From Clavelina lepadiformis (Eukaryota > Chordata > Ascidiacea > Aplousobranchia > Clavelinidae), in assembly GCF_947623445.1 (NCBI RefSeq), contig NC_135242.1:7068001-7132000 (forward strand): a stretch of 64,000 nucleotides of DNA, in the 5' to 3' direction. The translations under genes and the position numbers were made by a program. The notes beneath the pieces are model-generated. The model worked only from the letters and a program-made list of their open reading frames with translations. It was not told where the DNA came from and searched no databases. Shown here one piece after another: positions 25,956-37,939 of this stretch. Position 1 is the first letter of the stretch. The number at the start of each line of letters is the position of its first letter.

Positions 25956-26858
25956 CATAGTATGTGTTCGATCGAGATTAATGTTTATCCAACCACATTA
26001 TTTCGTAGTGATTATGCGTAGAGCGATAAACTACGGAAATATAACAAACAAATTTTTGAAGTGCACAGACTTGCACATGCGGTTTGTGTTAAAGCTGTGC
26101 TCACAGACGTATTCATTATAGGCAATGTTCTGTGTTGTAGACAAAACACGATAATGTGAAAGTTTAAGTTTGTGATAATCAAAGCGAGACGATATGTTTA
26201 GTGATCTGAAGTTAGAGTCACAACTTATGCTAAAACTCAATGATAAACGATCTCTTGTTAAATTGTAATCATGGCTGGAAAAGTTGAGTTAAGAATTAGG
26301 CAGTTTTGGTTTACATGAGTTTTGCCTAGCCTACTTAGTAAACAACAATTGACTAAATTTAATTGACCGTATAAAATCGGTTTATGAAGTTAAAGGTAAA
26401 ACCAGAAATCAAACTTTTATTTTATTGTTAAAAAAATCGTGGAGTAATTGTAACGAAATTATGTCACGCGTTATTCACCGTATTTTGTATTTTACCGTTT
26501 TTGTGAGTTTGTTCTCTAGTGCGTTGATTGGTTGCAATTACCGTTGTTTGTCTCACGTTTTGTGCACTTTTATCTTATCACTAATTTGGCGCCTTGCCTT
26601 TTGTACCCTATAAAAGCCGTTCGTTAAGTGATTTGAGCAGGTCGGTTTTGGTTTTGGGTCGTAGAGGCTGTTGAATAAAATGAGTTGATTTCTTGGGTTT
26701 TACTGGTGGTGTCGCGGTTCACCGTGAATGTGGAAATTGAGCCTGGCTACACGAAAGAAAAAGTTCTGTTACATAATATCAGGAGGAGAAGTGTAACCTG
26801 CCTTTGAAGCATTTCTTTTGTCCAGTTATTGCTAACTTCTTTCCCTTACCTCTCAAGA
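25956..26858 (+). repeat. Start of a third repeat unit (shared with 18926-19499)
   Basis: Same sequence as the left shoulder of unit B, interrupted by the solo LTR at 26449-26773. After 26858 it leads into gene C instead of the unit A/B sequence. Confidence 0.85.
26449..26773 (+). mobile_element. Solo LTR
   Basis: A 325-base block beginning TGTAAC and ending GTTACA, flanked by a 4-base duplication TAAT (26445-26448 and 26774-26777). It holds a TATAAAAG promoter box near 26609 and an AATAAA near 26674, in LTR order. The paralogous site near 19415 has a single TAAT and no insert, i.e. an empty site. No internal region remains, so the element left by LTR recombination; it is younger than the duplication. 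I did not find matching LTRs around the gypsy-type fossil. Confidence 0.82.
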
Positions 26859-26946
26859 TTCTGAATTCTGATACCATATGTGACAAGTAGTTTGATGTAC
26901 AACCTATAGTTTCAGATACGTCGTCCATCTTCATGTATCTAATTGC

Positions 26947-26948
26947 AG
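26947..26948 (+). promoter_or_regulatory. Splice acceptor 21 nt upstream of gene C start
   Basis: AATTGCAG precedes 21 bases of leader and the ATG at 26970. It is homologous to the acceptor at 30631. With no upstream exon recognised it may be a trans-splice (spliced-leader) site. Confidence 0.45.
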
Positions 26949-26969
26949 CATTGAAACCAGAAAGCAAAC

Positions 26970-28707
26970 ATGAACTTATTTGTGATTTTGTTGTGTTTAG
27001 CATTTATTTTTATAGGCTCATATGGCCAGTTTCAAAATCAGTACACACAGCAAGCTCCAGTTTGTACCTCCATACCAGTAGATGAGCCGACTGAAGAACG
27101 ACAAAGTAAGTTAAGCTGAGCTTATAACGCAGAGCAATTTATGTAAAGATATATTGCTTAATATGCTGTGCTGGGGTGGGCTGCCATACGAAAGTTGTTC
27201 CTTGACCTCAAAAAGAAGCTGTTACTATATCACCGGCAAAAATCGTATGTTCAAAGTAATTTTTCATGTTTTCTTGTTAACCTAACTAAAATGTAACAAC
27301 ATATAGTAACTTAAACCTAATCTAAATCTTCTTTCTAATCTAAATTTAATTTCAATTAAACTATAGATAACTTAAATCAACTTTTTGCATATCCATTCTC
27401 TTAACCTAACCAGCTATCTTTAACAACAGGCAGCGTGACCTAAGTACGGTGAAATATTTCTCTGTAAACAAATTACTTTAGCTAATCATATACGTACCGT
27501 TATAAAAACCTGCATCGTTTTATTATCAGCAAAAAAGGTAAATAAAAGCTTTTAGCAGCACTTTGCTGTTTTTTACAATCATCAAGTGACCACGGCTATC
27601 GAATTCATCTTAAATCAGTCAAAACGCCTTAGGCTGTTTTTTTCTTCATTTATTACTACTTGTGTTCACAGCGTTTTGTGTGTCAAGAAGCGGAACGAGA
27701 AGAGGATGGCACAAAATGAGCAAGCTCCCGCGCTAGCTTTGATACATTGTTTTTACTTTTGATTAATTGCTTAAAGAATTATTTAATAACTGAAATTTAG
27801 GACCTTACCAAGGCCTGAAGGGGGAACAGGGTAGAGCAGGAAAAAGGGGGTCCTGAGGGTGAAAGGGGCAGCCCCGGACATCGTTGGGGTCATGGAGGTA
27901 AAGAGCTAAAAATATAATTTTTTAATTAAAATGTAAGCAACATGTATGACATGCATATAAGTTAAACATGAATATAACTGCATGCTTTTTTTGCAATAAC
28001 ACCTCCATATAATTATATAATTCCTCAATCTACCTAACGCAATTGGTTTGAAGATGAACTATTTTATGAAGTGATCACGTATGGTGAATCATGACATCAC
28101 TTCAAATTCATGACAGAAGTTTTGAAACATCTGAACCAATGTTTGCTGCGACTGTGAGCGACTTATTTAAGGTTTACAACAAAAATGCTTGCAACTGGAA
28201 GTCTTCACGTGCGTGTTAGAAATACTTACCGCAAATGTGCTAAGAGTATACGTTCAAAACTACTTTTCATTTCAGTTCCACCCCTGTGTATGGTTTTCTA
28301 ACAGGTCTCAGGAAACAGGAATGTACATCAACAGCGAATCCGTATCAACTTTGATTTTGAAAGGATTCGTCGGCCAAGGAGGGGGTACATGATATTTGGC
28401 CAAGTTCAAGATGACGTCAACGCGAGAAATTTGGAGGAGAATCAAGCTTACAAGTAATGACGTCATATATCATGTTGTAGGTTGTTTGGTGCATTTCTGG
28501 CTTTTCAAATGTGTCTTGACTTTATTTAACAGTGGAAACATCACCAACCTCATGATATGGCCTCGTGTTCTTAGTCAAAATGAAATCATCAATCTTGCTT
28601 ACAACTGTGAGTGTCCTGTTGACTACGTCATTGCACTGACACGGAACCGAGTTGAATTATTTGGAGAAGCTTATTACAGCATCCCTGATACTTGTCCGAC
28701 TTTGTAA
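26970..28707 (+). pseudogene. Collagen-pentraxin gene C, broken relative of gene D
   Basis: Exon 1 (26970-27105: signal peptide LLCLAFIFIGSYGQ, motif APVC) and exon 5 (28533-28707) are intact. Exon 2 (27801-27897) has one extra G in the run near 27846 compared with gene D, which throws the collagen repeat out of frame. Exon 3, the first half of the pentraxin head, is missing: sequence like the left flank of gene D exon 3 runs straight into intron 3. Exon 4 (28276-28453) is out of frame near 28387, where gene D reads GGGSMIF. Splice sites and the AATAAA at 28907 remain. A product could be at most a signal peptide with a stub of collagen. It pairs with gene D by sequence and linker motif, so it is the dead half of a duplication. 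Confidence refers to pseudogene status. Confidence 0.88.
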
Positions 28708-30630
28708 ACATTTTGAAAAATTGGAAGCAATGTCAACTTTATACACTATTTCCTACTGAATACTGTTTCAACTTGTTTTATATTTAGTAAACTGTAGAAA
28801 TATAAGTATACAACTTTATTTGAAGTAAATCTTGTGATAAGTCACGTGTTAAGTGATTTATGAGAAACTTATGAATAATAGCTTCAAACGTCAAGGCTTT
28901 TTTTCCAATAAATACAGTGATAGCCCAAAGGCAAAGGTGCTGTCGAAACCTGCTCAAGATTTGTTATTCGGATTAAGTTATCAAGTTGTTTTTGACTAAA
29001 CTTTTCTTCATCGGTTTGGTAGGCTAAACGTTTTTTGAATATAAATGGGCAAAGTTAATGGAGGCTGATGACGTATAGTAAATTAATGAACCTTGCTACA
29101 TAGCAATAATAACAAACTTCTTCTCATCTCGGCTCAAACGTTGTCAAAGTGTTTATGAAAATTTACAGTTTGAGAGTATAGTTACTATAGTAAAACCGCA
29201 GAGAGAAAAAGCTTGCAAGTGCTTCGGGTAATGTTGTGGAAGATAAACAGGGCGTAAACATTCTATTGTTGTTGTTGTTTCAAGTTTGTTTTTTTGAAAA
29301 TATCCCTCTTTAGCCCAGACTTATTCCGAGAATAAAATATAAGGATTTTTAATCAATTCATTAGGCTATACAGCAGGTTTTTAAGAGAATGCGTTTTGCT
29401 TACAACGATTTCACATCGACAGTCAGTTGTATAGTGGAATCACCTACAGTAGGCAAAATTACTATAGCTTAGTCCTAAAGATATTGAAGCAAAATTGCAG
29501 GTGCGTGCCGCTAGTTCGAAGTGTCATTGAACTACTGTAAAAACGAAATGTTTAACTGATATTTTATCAAATTAGAAGGTAAGCATAGGAAATAAGTATT
29601 TGGAGGCGATTAATCATAATTAAGGATTATAGGATTCACGAATATTTTGAGTTATAGATATCAGTTGTTTTTGTAAACTGTATAGCCTTAAGTAATTTCT
29701 ACAAACCTGCTATTAAGTAGCTTGCCGATAACGGTAAAAAAATACAGAAAAGTTTGTTAACAAATTTGCTTTTAGTGCATCAGATGAATATAGTAATTTT
29801 TTTAAATAAATTTTTGTTGGATCATCTAGTAACTTCCTTTTTAATTGCTGAAGTTTAATTTTTCAAGACATGACCTATATTTTTTTAACTAAAGTTCACT
29901 GAGGAAAGACCCAGTTACAGCCCTTTTTAGTTCAAAAAATAACAAAATTAGAGTTGCTGGCAGAGTTTTGAACATATGGGCATACAAACCTATGCCTCAA
30001 ATTTCAAAATAACCCAACAAACAGCAGGCTGTGCACTTGAAAGGAGAGAAAAGTGTCTAACTTTGAGCTGACTAAATACACAAGTTTTTTAGCTTTTCGG
30101 AAAACCGTTTCTACAATATTTCTTATAAAGTGTTTGTTATAAAATCTAGAGAATGTCAATAAAACTATGACGCAAAAATCTGTGCCAGGCCGACGAATAG
30201 TATAATACCTATATATAGCATACAATATGGGGCACAACGACAATTTTGAGCCGTTTATTTTTCGCCAGATTTCTACCGGAGGAATTTTGGAGACATTTAA
30301 AGTATAGCATGTGCGCTATGTTTAAGTTGTGTTGTTAGAATCTTTTCTACTTGTTATAGGTTTGCGATGACAGAAACGAAACTAGGCTACATGTGTAACC
30401 GTCAAAATTTTTAACTTATTTGGTGAAGAATAAATGACCAAATGGTAAGTTAATTTTAAATCAAAACAGCACAAAATTCCGACTAATATATCACAGCTTT
30501 CTCTAAAAACAAACGTCCAATTCCAGGACCTACGGCATTTTCAAGAGTGAAAATGTGAGCCTACACTTCAAAAGCAGTTTGTTTTCACTGCTATTTTTTG
30601 CTTATTATTTCAATCTCTCTTTCTCTTTAC
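28708..30630. other. Intergenic between genes C and D
   Basis: Gene C poly(A) signal at 28907. No other exon or transposon recognised in about 1.9 kb. Confidence 0.4.
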
Positions 30631-30632
30631 AG
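30631..30632 (+). promoter_or_regulatory. Splice acceptor 22 nt upstream of gene D start
   Basis: A pyrimidine tract (CTCTCTTTCTCTTTACAG) ends 22 bases before the ATG at 30655; no matching 5' exon is evident. Cis 5'-UTR intron or spliced-leader acceptor. Confidence 0.55.
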
Positions 30633-30654
30633 TATTAAAATCCAGAGAGCAAAC

Positions 30655-32689
30655 ATGAACGTACTTGTGGTTCTGTTGTGGTTAACATTTCTTTTTACGG
30701 GTTCTTATGGCCAGTTTCAAAATCAACACAGTCAGCAAGTTCCTGTTTGTGCCTCTATACCTGTGGGTGTACCTGTCAATGGCCCTGGTAAGTTAAATGA
30801 TTTCGTTGTAGTGTAGATGTAATGAAACGTCACAATAAAACAACTGTCAAAAGACAAAGCAAGCTAAATGCAACTTGGAACGCAAGACATTTTATAGCCT
30901 ACTAAAATTATAACACAAGGAAAATAAATTTTATCGATTATTAAAAATGATTTAAGAACTTACTTTTAGAAACCTTTCAAGGCCCAAAGGGGGAACATGG
31001 TACTGCAGGAAAAAGGGGTCCTAAGGGTGAAAGGGGCAGCCCCGGACATCCTTGGGGTCATGGAGGTAAACAGCTTAAAAATATATTTTTTTAGTAAAAA
31101 TGTAAGCAACATGCATGACATGAATATAACCACATGTTTTTTTTAGCAATAATGCCTACATATACAGTTATATAATTCCTCATTTTATCTAAATCAATTG
31201 GTTTGAAAGTGAATTATTTTATGAAGTGATCACGTGGTGAATCATGACATCACTACAAATTCATGACAGAAGTTTTGAAACATCTGAGCAAAAGTTTGCT
31301 GCACTTGATTTTTCAAAAGTTCGAATTCGTATATTTTTTTTCAAATATCAGGTTGTCCCACAATCACGTATCACTTTCCACGTGATGACCAAATCGCTGA
31401 TTACGTCTGGTATCGATCCTATGTTCCACGAATGATTGAGGCTACTGCTTGCGCCTGGCTTGAAACGTCTGACTTCCATGATGACATCGCATCGTGGGTT
31501 AGTTACGCCATCCCTGGTCAAAACAATGAATTTCTCCTCAGTATTCGAACCAAGACCACTGCAGACATATACATTGGCGGACAAAGTCATAAACTACTAC
31601 TACCGGATCTGTCTTCTATGAACAAGGTATACGCTTGGTTCATGAAAAGGTACATTAGGTTATCTACAAGTTTATGATTAAACACAGCAGTACCTGTACA
31701 ACAATATCCAGCTTAAGTTCGTATCTCGGTGAAGTTTGCAAAAATTTATTACAAATTTTACATTCAACTTTTTCAGCAGTTTATCATCAAAAACATGTCA
31801 ACTTGCCATCAAAGAAGTTAAAAATAGCTGTATTAAAGTTCAAAATATATTAAACATATCATGAATTGTTAGTTGATGCATATTTGCGCATATTAGGCTA
31901 CTTACAAGCTGCTTCTGTTGTATATGCAAAAAAATTAGCCTAACTTCAGTTAAGGCATCCATTAGCCTTGAATGGTTACTGATTAGCGCCTTCAGTTTTG
32001 CTGATATATACATTACATAACGATACGCTTGTTGTAAAGCTACCGTATTTACAGCACCATACTTGCTAACTTCACACCTAACGCATAAGTTCGCACAAAC
32101 TGTTCAGATTCAAGTCGTGAACTTTACCGAGATCTTACTATAACTGTAATTCAGCTTAAAAATTATAGTATTTTTACTACGAAGTTGCTTGCAAACCTTT
32201 GTTTGATTCATAGCATCATTCTACAATACCACGTAGTAAAATACGTTACATTTCAGTTCCACGCCTGTGTATGGTTCTCCAACAAGACTCGGCAAACCGG
32301 AATCTACATAAACAGCGAACGCGTATCAACTTTGCCTTTGAAAGGATTCGTCAGCCAAGGAGGGGGAAGCATGATATTTGGCCAAGACCAAGATGATGTC
32401 AACGCGGGAAGTTTGGCAGAGAATCAAGCTTACAAGTAATGACATCATATATAACGCCATAGGTTGATCGGCGCATTTTTGGCTTTTCAAACGCTTTTCG
32501 ACTTTATTTAACAGTGGAAACATCACCAACCTCATGATATGGCCTCGTGTTCTTAGTCAAAATGAAATCAACAATCTTGCTTACAACTGTCAGTGTCCTG
32601 TCGACTACGTCATTGCACTGACACTGGACCGCGTTGAATTATTTGGAGAAGCTCATTACAGCATCCCTGATACTTGTCCGACTTTGTAA
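30655..32689 (+). CDS. Collagen-pentraxin secreted protein, gene D
   Basis: Exons 30655-30787, 30970-31065, 31352-31626, 32257-32435, 32515-32689; 285 aa, phases 1,1,0,2. Signal peptide (VLLWLTFLFTGSYGQ), linker with VPVC, eight Gly-X-Y triplets (GPKGEHGTAGKRGPKGERG), a PWGHGG turn, then the pentraxin head opening with GCPTITYH. Exon 3 is one codon longer than in genes A, B, E and G. Head landmarks: ATACAW... here EATACAW; FHACVWFS for the HxC cysteine; LMIWPRVLS; terminal CPTL. The calcium blocks are altered: QNNEF where C-reactive protein has DNE, and GQDQD where it has GQEQD. All junctions are consensus or near it. Intact and probably functional, with a different metal or ligand site from gene A (inference). 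Confidence 0.88.
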
Positions 32690-35600
32690 ACATTTTGAAA
32701 AATATTTCAAAACATGTACCATTGAATTCTGCTTCAGGTGGCAACAAGCATGCTGAAATCTGTTTTTGACGTATGAGCACAGATAGCAGCTATAAATACT
32801 TTATTAGTAGCTTTACGTGTAGATTCATAATACTCTGCACAGTACTCTTCAAATATTAAAAACTCACAGGCATATCTTGCAAGGTCTGTAAAGTGCGTCC
32901 ACCACAACGACAGCTGAATTATAATGTCAAGGTTCCTTATTTTAATAGTACAGAGGACAAAATGTTTTAGCTTAAAATGTTTTATGTATAATAGCTTAGT
33001 TTATTTTAAATTTATATACGGGGTATGAGAAAAGTACAGGAGGGAGGTTGAGGCAGCAGCTCAAGAAGTTCTATAAATACCTTTTAATTTTTCGCTACTA
33101 GCAGGCGAAGTCAGTGATGTATAAATAATACATGGGTTTTGGTCGGTCCGTTGTTCAGAATTTTTTAACCTCCCTTAATCTAATTCTAAGGCTTGAAACT
33201 CGGATAACATTTGTTTACGAAATGTGTATCCAGTGCTGCGTTTTATTCTATTTACTTTTGACGGGCAGATGATTCGGTTCCATATACGTGATGTAGAGTT
33301 TGAATTGTAAATCCAATATGTGCCTTTTTCTCATTAAATTACAAGATTTGTTGAACTAATTGACTTAGATGCTATGAAAATAACGATTAAAAGATTACTG
33401 ATCCAATTTTTCTCATAGTTGAATTATTATGATTAACTATATATCACCAGCAATTGAATTGCCAACATTGACAATGTAATTTGCTACTAGACTATGCTTA
33501 AACAAACTGTCAAATTTATCAGTATCACTCATTATGAGGTTAAACTTCATTCCAATCATGGCAGTTGAGTATATAGTGCAGACGCTCAGTGTACAAAGTT
33601 AACTGAAGAAAAATGCTTTGTTGCTGAAAACACGCGCAAGTCAAAGGCAATAAAACGCAAGATGTTTGTAAGAAAATGTTTACAAAATGTTGTATATGCG
33701 AGGGAGAATATCTATTGAGGACCGTTCCCACACACTTGTCGTGTTACTGCCACTAAGTTTTGTCAAGGTTTTTCTATGCCAAATAGGCCTAGATGTAAAG
33801 TTTAGCCTCTGGCCAAAGAAGAGAAGAAATTTTGGCATACCCAGCTATGTCTGACACCCTTTTCCAATGTACAGTAGATAGATATACTGCATTCATCTAT
33901 TCTATGCTAACGTTTACCAGTAGACATGCTTCTGCAATTCCAATTTACCAATTTTAACTTTCTGACCAATTTTGAACAAAAGACTTTCGAAGTTTGCTGT
34001 TTAAGTTTCAGTTTCAGGACAATTCAGCGCATTGCCGTCAATAGCTAAAAAGCATTTGACAAGTTGTTTGCTCTTCCGCTTACAGTTTGTATTAAACACA
34101 AAATCATTCTAAGGGGTTTATATGGGGGACATCGGTGGTTCTATGACTTTTCAAGTTTTGAGGGTCTACCAACACGAGAACAGATTTTCTCTGCTGAGTA
34201 GTAAGTGAGCAGCTTCTTAAATTCTAACGTATAACAATCTGCTTCTTTAAACAAAGAATTGAGATAAGAGAAACAGTAAAGAAATAGGATAATGGCAGGA
34301 AAGAGGATGTTTCCTTTGAAACTGTTTTTAATTTTAGTCAAAAATTTGTTGTTTAGTCTGAAAACAGACCATGTACAACGAAAGTTGGGTGCCGGCCAGA
34401 AAGTAAACCTGGGACCCTGCAGAAATGAGGTAAGCTTGTAATTTCTAAATATTAATTCATAAACGAGCAGTTGCCACTGCTGCAAATTTCCACGCTATAC
34501 ACAGAATTTTAATTATAACTAATTTGTCCAGTGCAAGTGAAAATCGTACAAGAAAAAATTGAATGGTCATATGTATGTTTCCTCATTGAAGGCTAAATTT
34601 TTTTGGCTGGTGTGTTAATAAATTACAGAAAATGTTTAATAAAATTTTGTTTTGAGAACATTTTGATAACATTTAACGTTAATATAACATTGAGAAAAGA
34701 AAAGAAGAAATGATTAAATGAAAATGTTAGTTTTTAGTTTCATTTGTATTGACTTCTCATAAATGTCATATCATATACGTTATCTTATATCCAAACTTTC
34801 AACACTTATATGTTAAGGCTTGTATGTGTTTTACACCGCAAAATGAGCTTAAATGTAAACAAAAACACGTTTGAGAGGCCATATCTCACCCACATAGGCA
34901 CGAACCTATGCTTAGCTATACGGTACCAAAATTCGAATTCTTCTACAATTATCTTTTAAGATTTGTGTTATTTACTACATACTTCCTTTGACAATGAATG
35001 TGATTTGTAAATAATAGACCCCATTGAAAGTCGTAGGCCCAATTGACTGCAGGCCTGATTTCTTCTCCCCCTTCTACACTGGCTTGTCCAGAAAAATTCA
35101 AACGAAGTCTTTTTTGGTGCAGACACTTCAAAACAGTTTTGTTTTAACCACGTATCATCTTCGGTCATAAATCATAAACATAGAAAACAAAAAGTCTTAA
35201 GAACGAAAAAGGCAAGTTTTGGTTGAATATTTGCTTTATAAGTGCTTTCCAAAAAGTGACGATTATAGTACACAGTAAGTTGTAATCAAGCTTACGCGAG
35301 GTAGTTTATACGCTTAAACTGAATGCAATAAAAACTCTTTACCTAGAGCCTGAAGAAAGGTATTAAATAACTTGGACCTATGAAAATTGAAATTACAACA
35401 TGTATATACTGTATATGACGGTTGCTGGGAGTGGGGCAGGTAAAGTTCGTATTTAAGTCAACCGATAAACTTTGAGCTAACAAGAGCTGCACTAACGTGC
35501 TTTCACTGCATACCTTGTTGCTTTGCGAGAAGGGGAAGGGGTATAAAGCAATCTGTCATATTAAATATATGATTAGACCGTATATTAACAAAATCATACT

Positions 35601-36401
35601 CGTTATAAGGTAGATTTTTTGAGCTTTCTGACAGCTCGACATTGTTAGACGAACATGTGTTTTGATTATGCTGACTGTTAAAAATTGTCTTCATCTGCAA
35701 GTCCACGCTTACCGTTCGGGCTTGTATGTATTCTAACAACTTTAAGGTTGATTTTCAAGCAGTTTGCTTAACTACACCAGCTTTTCAAATGTAAAGGCTT
35801 AATTGATTTTTTTTCGTATAATGCATACATCGTTTTCATACTGTAGTACACCTGATGACGCAAACTGATGTTTGTGAAATCTTGTGTCGAGGAAATGTAG
35901 ATTAAGTGGTTGCATATAACTATGGCCACGAGAACAACATCATTCAACGCATTATTTATAATTAAGGAAAAAAGATCGTGATTTCACATAACGTCGCGTG
36001 ATCTAACTTTATACAAACGTCTCTTTCCGTTTTGCTTAGGGAGCTTTTAGCAACAGCCAGCTAGTAGTTCTGAGGTTCTTCCTTATATTTGTATAATGCA
36101 TTTGCATCTTTAAAAAGCAAGAGAGCTTTCCTTGTTAAAATCGTTTCCAAGTCATGCTGAACTTGCTGAAAACAATACTTATTGCCTGTTCCAATTTTCT
36201 GATATATAATTGCGTATAAAGGTCATTTATTTTTTTTACTGCTTTCTATTAGTCATGGCTCATTACTGAAGCTACAGAAAAAGGAAAGAAAAGCGTCATC
36301 AATTTGAAATGTTATTGACAAAATTATGTTTGCTCAAAACTTATAAATGCCGTATAACTTAAATGTAAAATTTGAGCAACTTATCCACTTTTCTTTGTTA
36401 C
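32690..36401. other. Intergenic between genes D and E
   Basis: About 3.7 kb with only unsupported short frames, for example a 114-codon minus-strand frame at 34141-34485 lacking motifs. No repeats with ends were recognised. Confidence 0.4.
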
Positions 36402-36403
36402 AG
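36402..36403 (+). promoter_or_regulatory. Splice acceptor 16 nt upstream of gene E start
   Basis: CTTTTCTTTGTTACAG followed by 16 bases of leader and the ATG at 36420; same arrangement as genes C and D. Confidence 0.55.
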
Positions 36404-36419
36404 CGCTATCTCAAAGGTT

Positions 36420-37939
36420 ATGAAAATGATGTATTGTATTGTTCTTATGGGTTTTATGGTATTTTTTGCTGGTGAAAGAACTTATGGCCAAGGCACCAGT
36501 GCACCAGAACAACAGCTGCTACAAGTGTGCTCCCCTGTATCAATATCAGGAATACAATCTGGACAAAGTATGAGTTTATTTTTGCAAATTGATCTTTTCA
36601 AAAGTACCTTTGACCAATTCTCCAACCAACATGATAAACTAGATCCGACTGGCTGACTATTTCAATCAACAAATCATTGCGTATACCAGTCCTCGCAGAG
36701 CATCTACAATTAGTCATGCTCCTGAGGAATAAATATTTAAGCGCGTTTACGTGAGGACTTGCCTTAATATCATTTTATGCAAACTTATAGATATTTACCG
36801 GGGTGAAAAAGGGGAACAGGGGAAAGCTGGTAAAAAGGGGCCTAAGGGTGAAGACGGATTACCAGGACACAAAGGAGAAAAGGGACAATCAGGGAGCAAG
36901 GGTGAAAGAGGATTGCCTGGACGTAGATGGGGTGTTGCCGGTAAAGTAAACCTGAACAGAAAAGTTAAATCACAAATGGCTACATATTTGTAAAACGGTT
37001 TTGTATAAATTTGCAATGAAAATGTCATCCGTCGCAACTGACACGAAAATAATATTTTGATTATTATTTTAACATTAGGTTGTCCTACTATCACTCATCG
37101 CCTTCCACGTGATAACCAGGTCACTGACTATGTTTGGTACCGATCATACGTTCCTAGAATGACCGAAGCCACAGCTTGTACTTGGCTTGAAACGTCTGAT
37201 TACAACCACCATGCAACGTGGATTAGTTGTGCCAATTCCGCTAACCACAATCAGTTTTTTATGGCTTTCATGAATCCAACGACAATACGGTTAGCCGTTG
37301 GGGGCCATACTCATGATTTTACGGTACCGCGGTTGACAACGATGCAGAAGGTAAAAAAATTAGCTCGTAGCCCGAAAACATTTGTAGATCGTAGAAACAT
37401 TTGTAGAATGTACTGTAGATTTTTTCTGCAACAATTTTCTTTTTAGGTTCACATCTGCGCATGGTTTTCGTCAAAAAGGCGCGAAATAGGAATTTCTATC
37501 AACGCCAAAACAATTTCAGTTTTACCTTACGGAGGTGAGATCATGAACGGAGGAGGATCCTTGTTGCTTGGTCAAGAACAAGATGGAGTGAACGCGGGGA
37601 GTTTAGCCGCAACCCAAGCTTTCCAGTTAGTTTGTTAACTCATTTGCAAATAATGTAAATAAATAATTAGGAAAAGTTTAAACTTTGAAAGTTTGACTGA
37701 TTTGAATGATAAATATATTGCCGCTGCACTTTGTGTGACTTAATATAATATCTCTTATTTTCAGCGGCAACATCACAAACCCAATGATGTGGCCTCGTGT
37801 GTTGAGTGAAGACGAGATCAGCAATCTTGCTCACAGATGTGAGTGTCCTGATGACTTTGCAATTGCATTCACCCTTGATCGAGCAGAGTTTTTCGGGGCT
37901 GCTACATACAGCAAGCCTGACATTTGTCCAACGCTGTAA
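36420..37939 (+). CDS. Collagen-pentraxin secreted protein, gene E (longest stalk)
   Basis: Exons 36420-36567, 36791-36940, 37079-37350, 37447-37625, 37765-37939; 307 aa. Signal peptide (VLMGFMVFFAG... TYGQ), linker with LQVC, then 14 nearly uninterrupted Gly-X-Y triplets (KGEKGQSGSKGERGLPG among them), the longest stalk in the cluster, then RRWGVAG and the head opening GCPTITH. Head: EATACTWLET, VHICAWFSSKRR, LLGQEQD, MMWPRVLSEDEI, terminal CPTL. GQEQD is kept but the first calcium block reads NHNQF, so Asp60 of C-reactive protein is His here. Exon 4 ends at a GTTAGT donor. An alternative Met two codons downstream is possible. Intact. Closest to gene G by head sequence and by the CGGCAACATCAC start of exon 5. 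Confidence 0.88.

Noticed and set aside
34141-34485. 114-codon minus-strand frame
   Set aside because: No family motif, no splice context, low-complexity hydrophobic and aromatic content as expected from AT-rich DNA.
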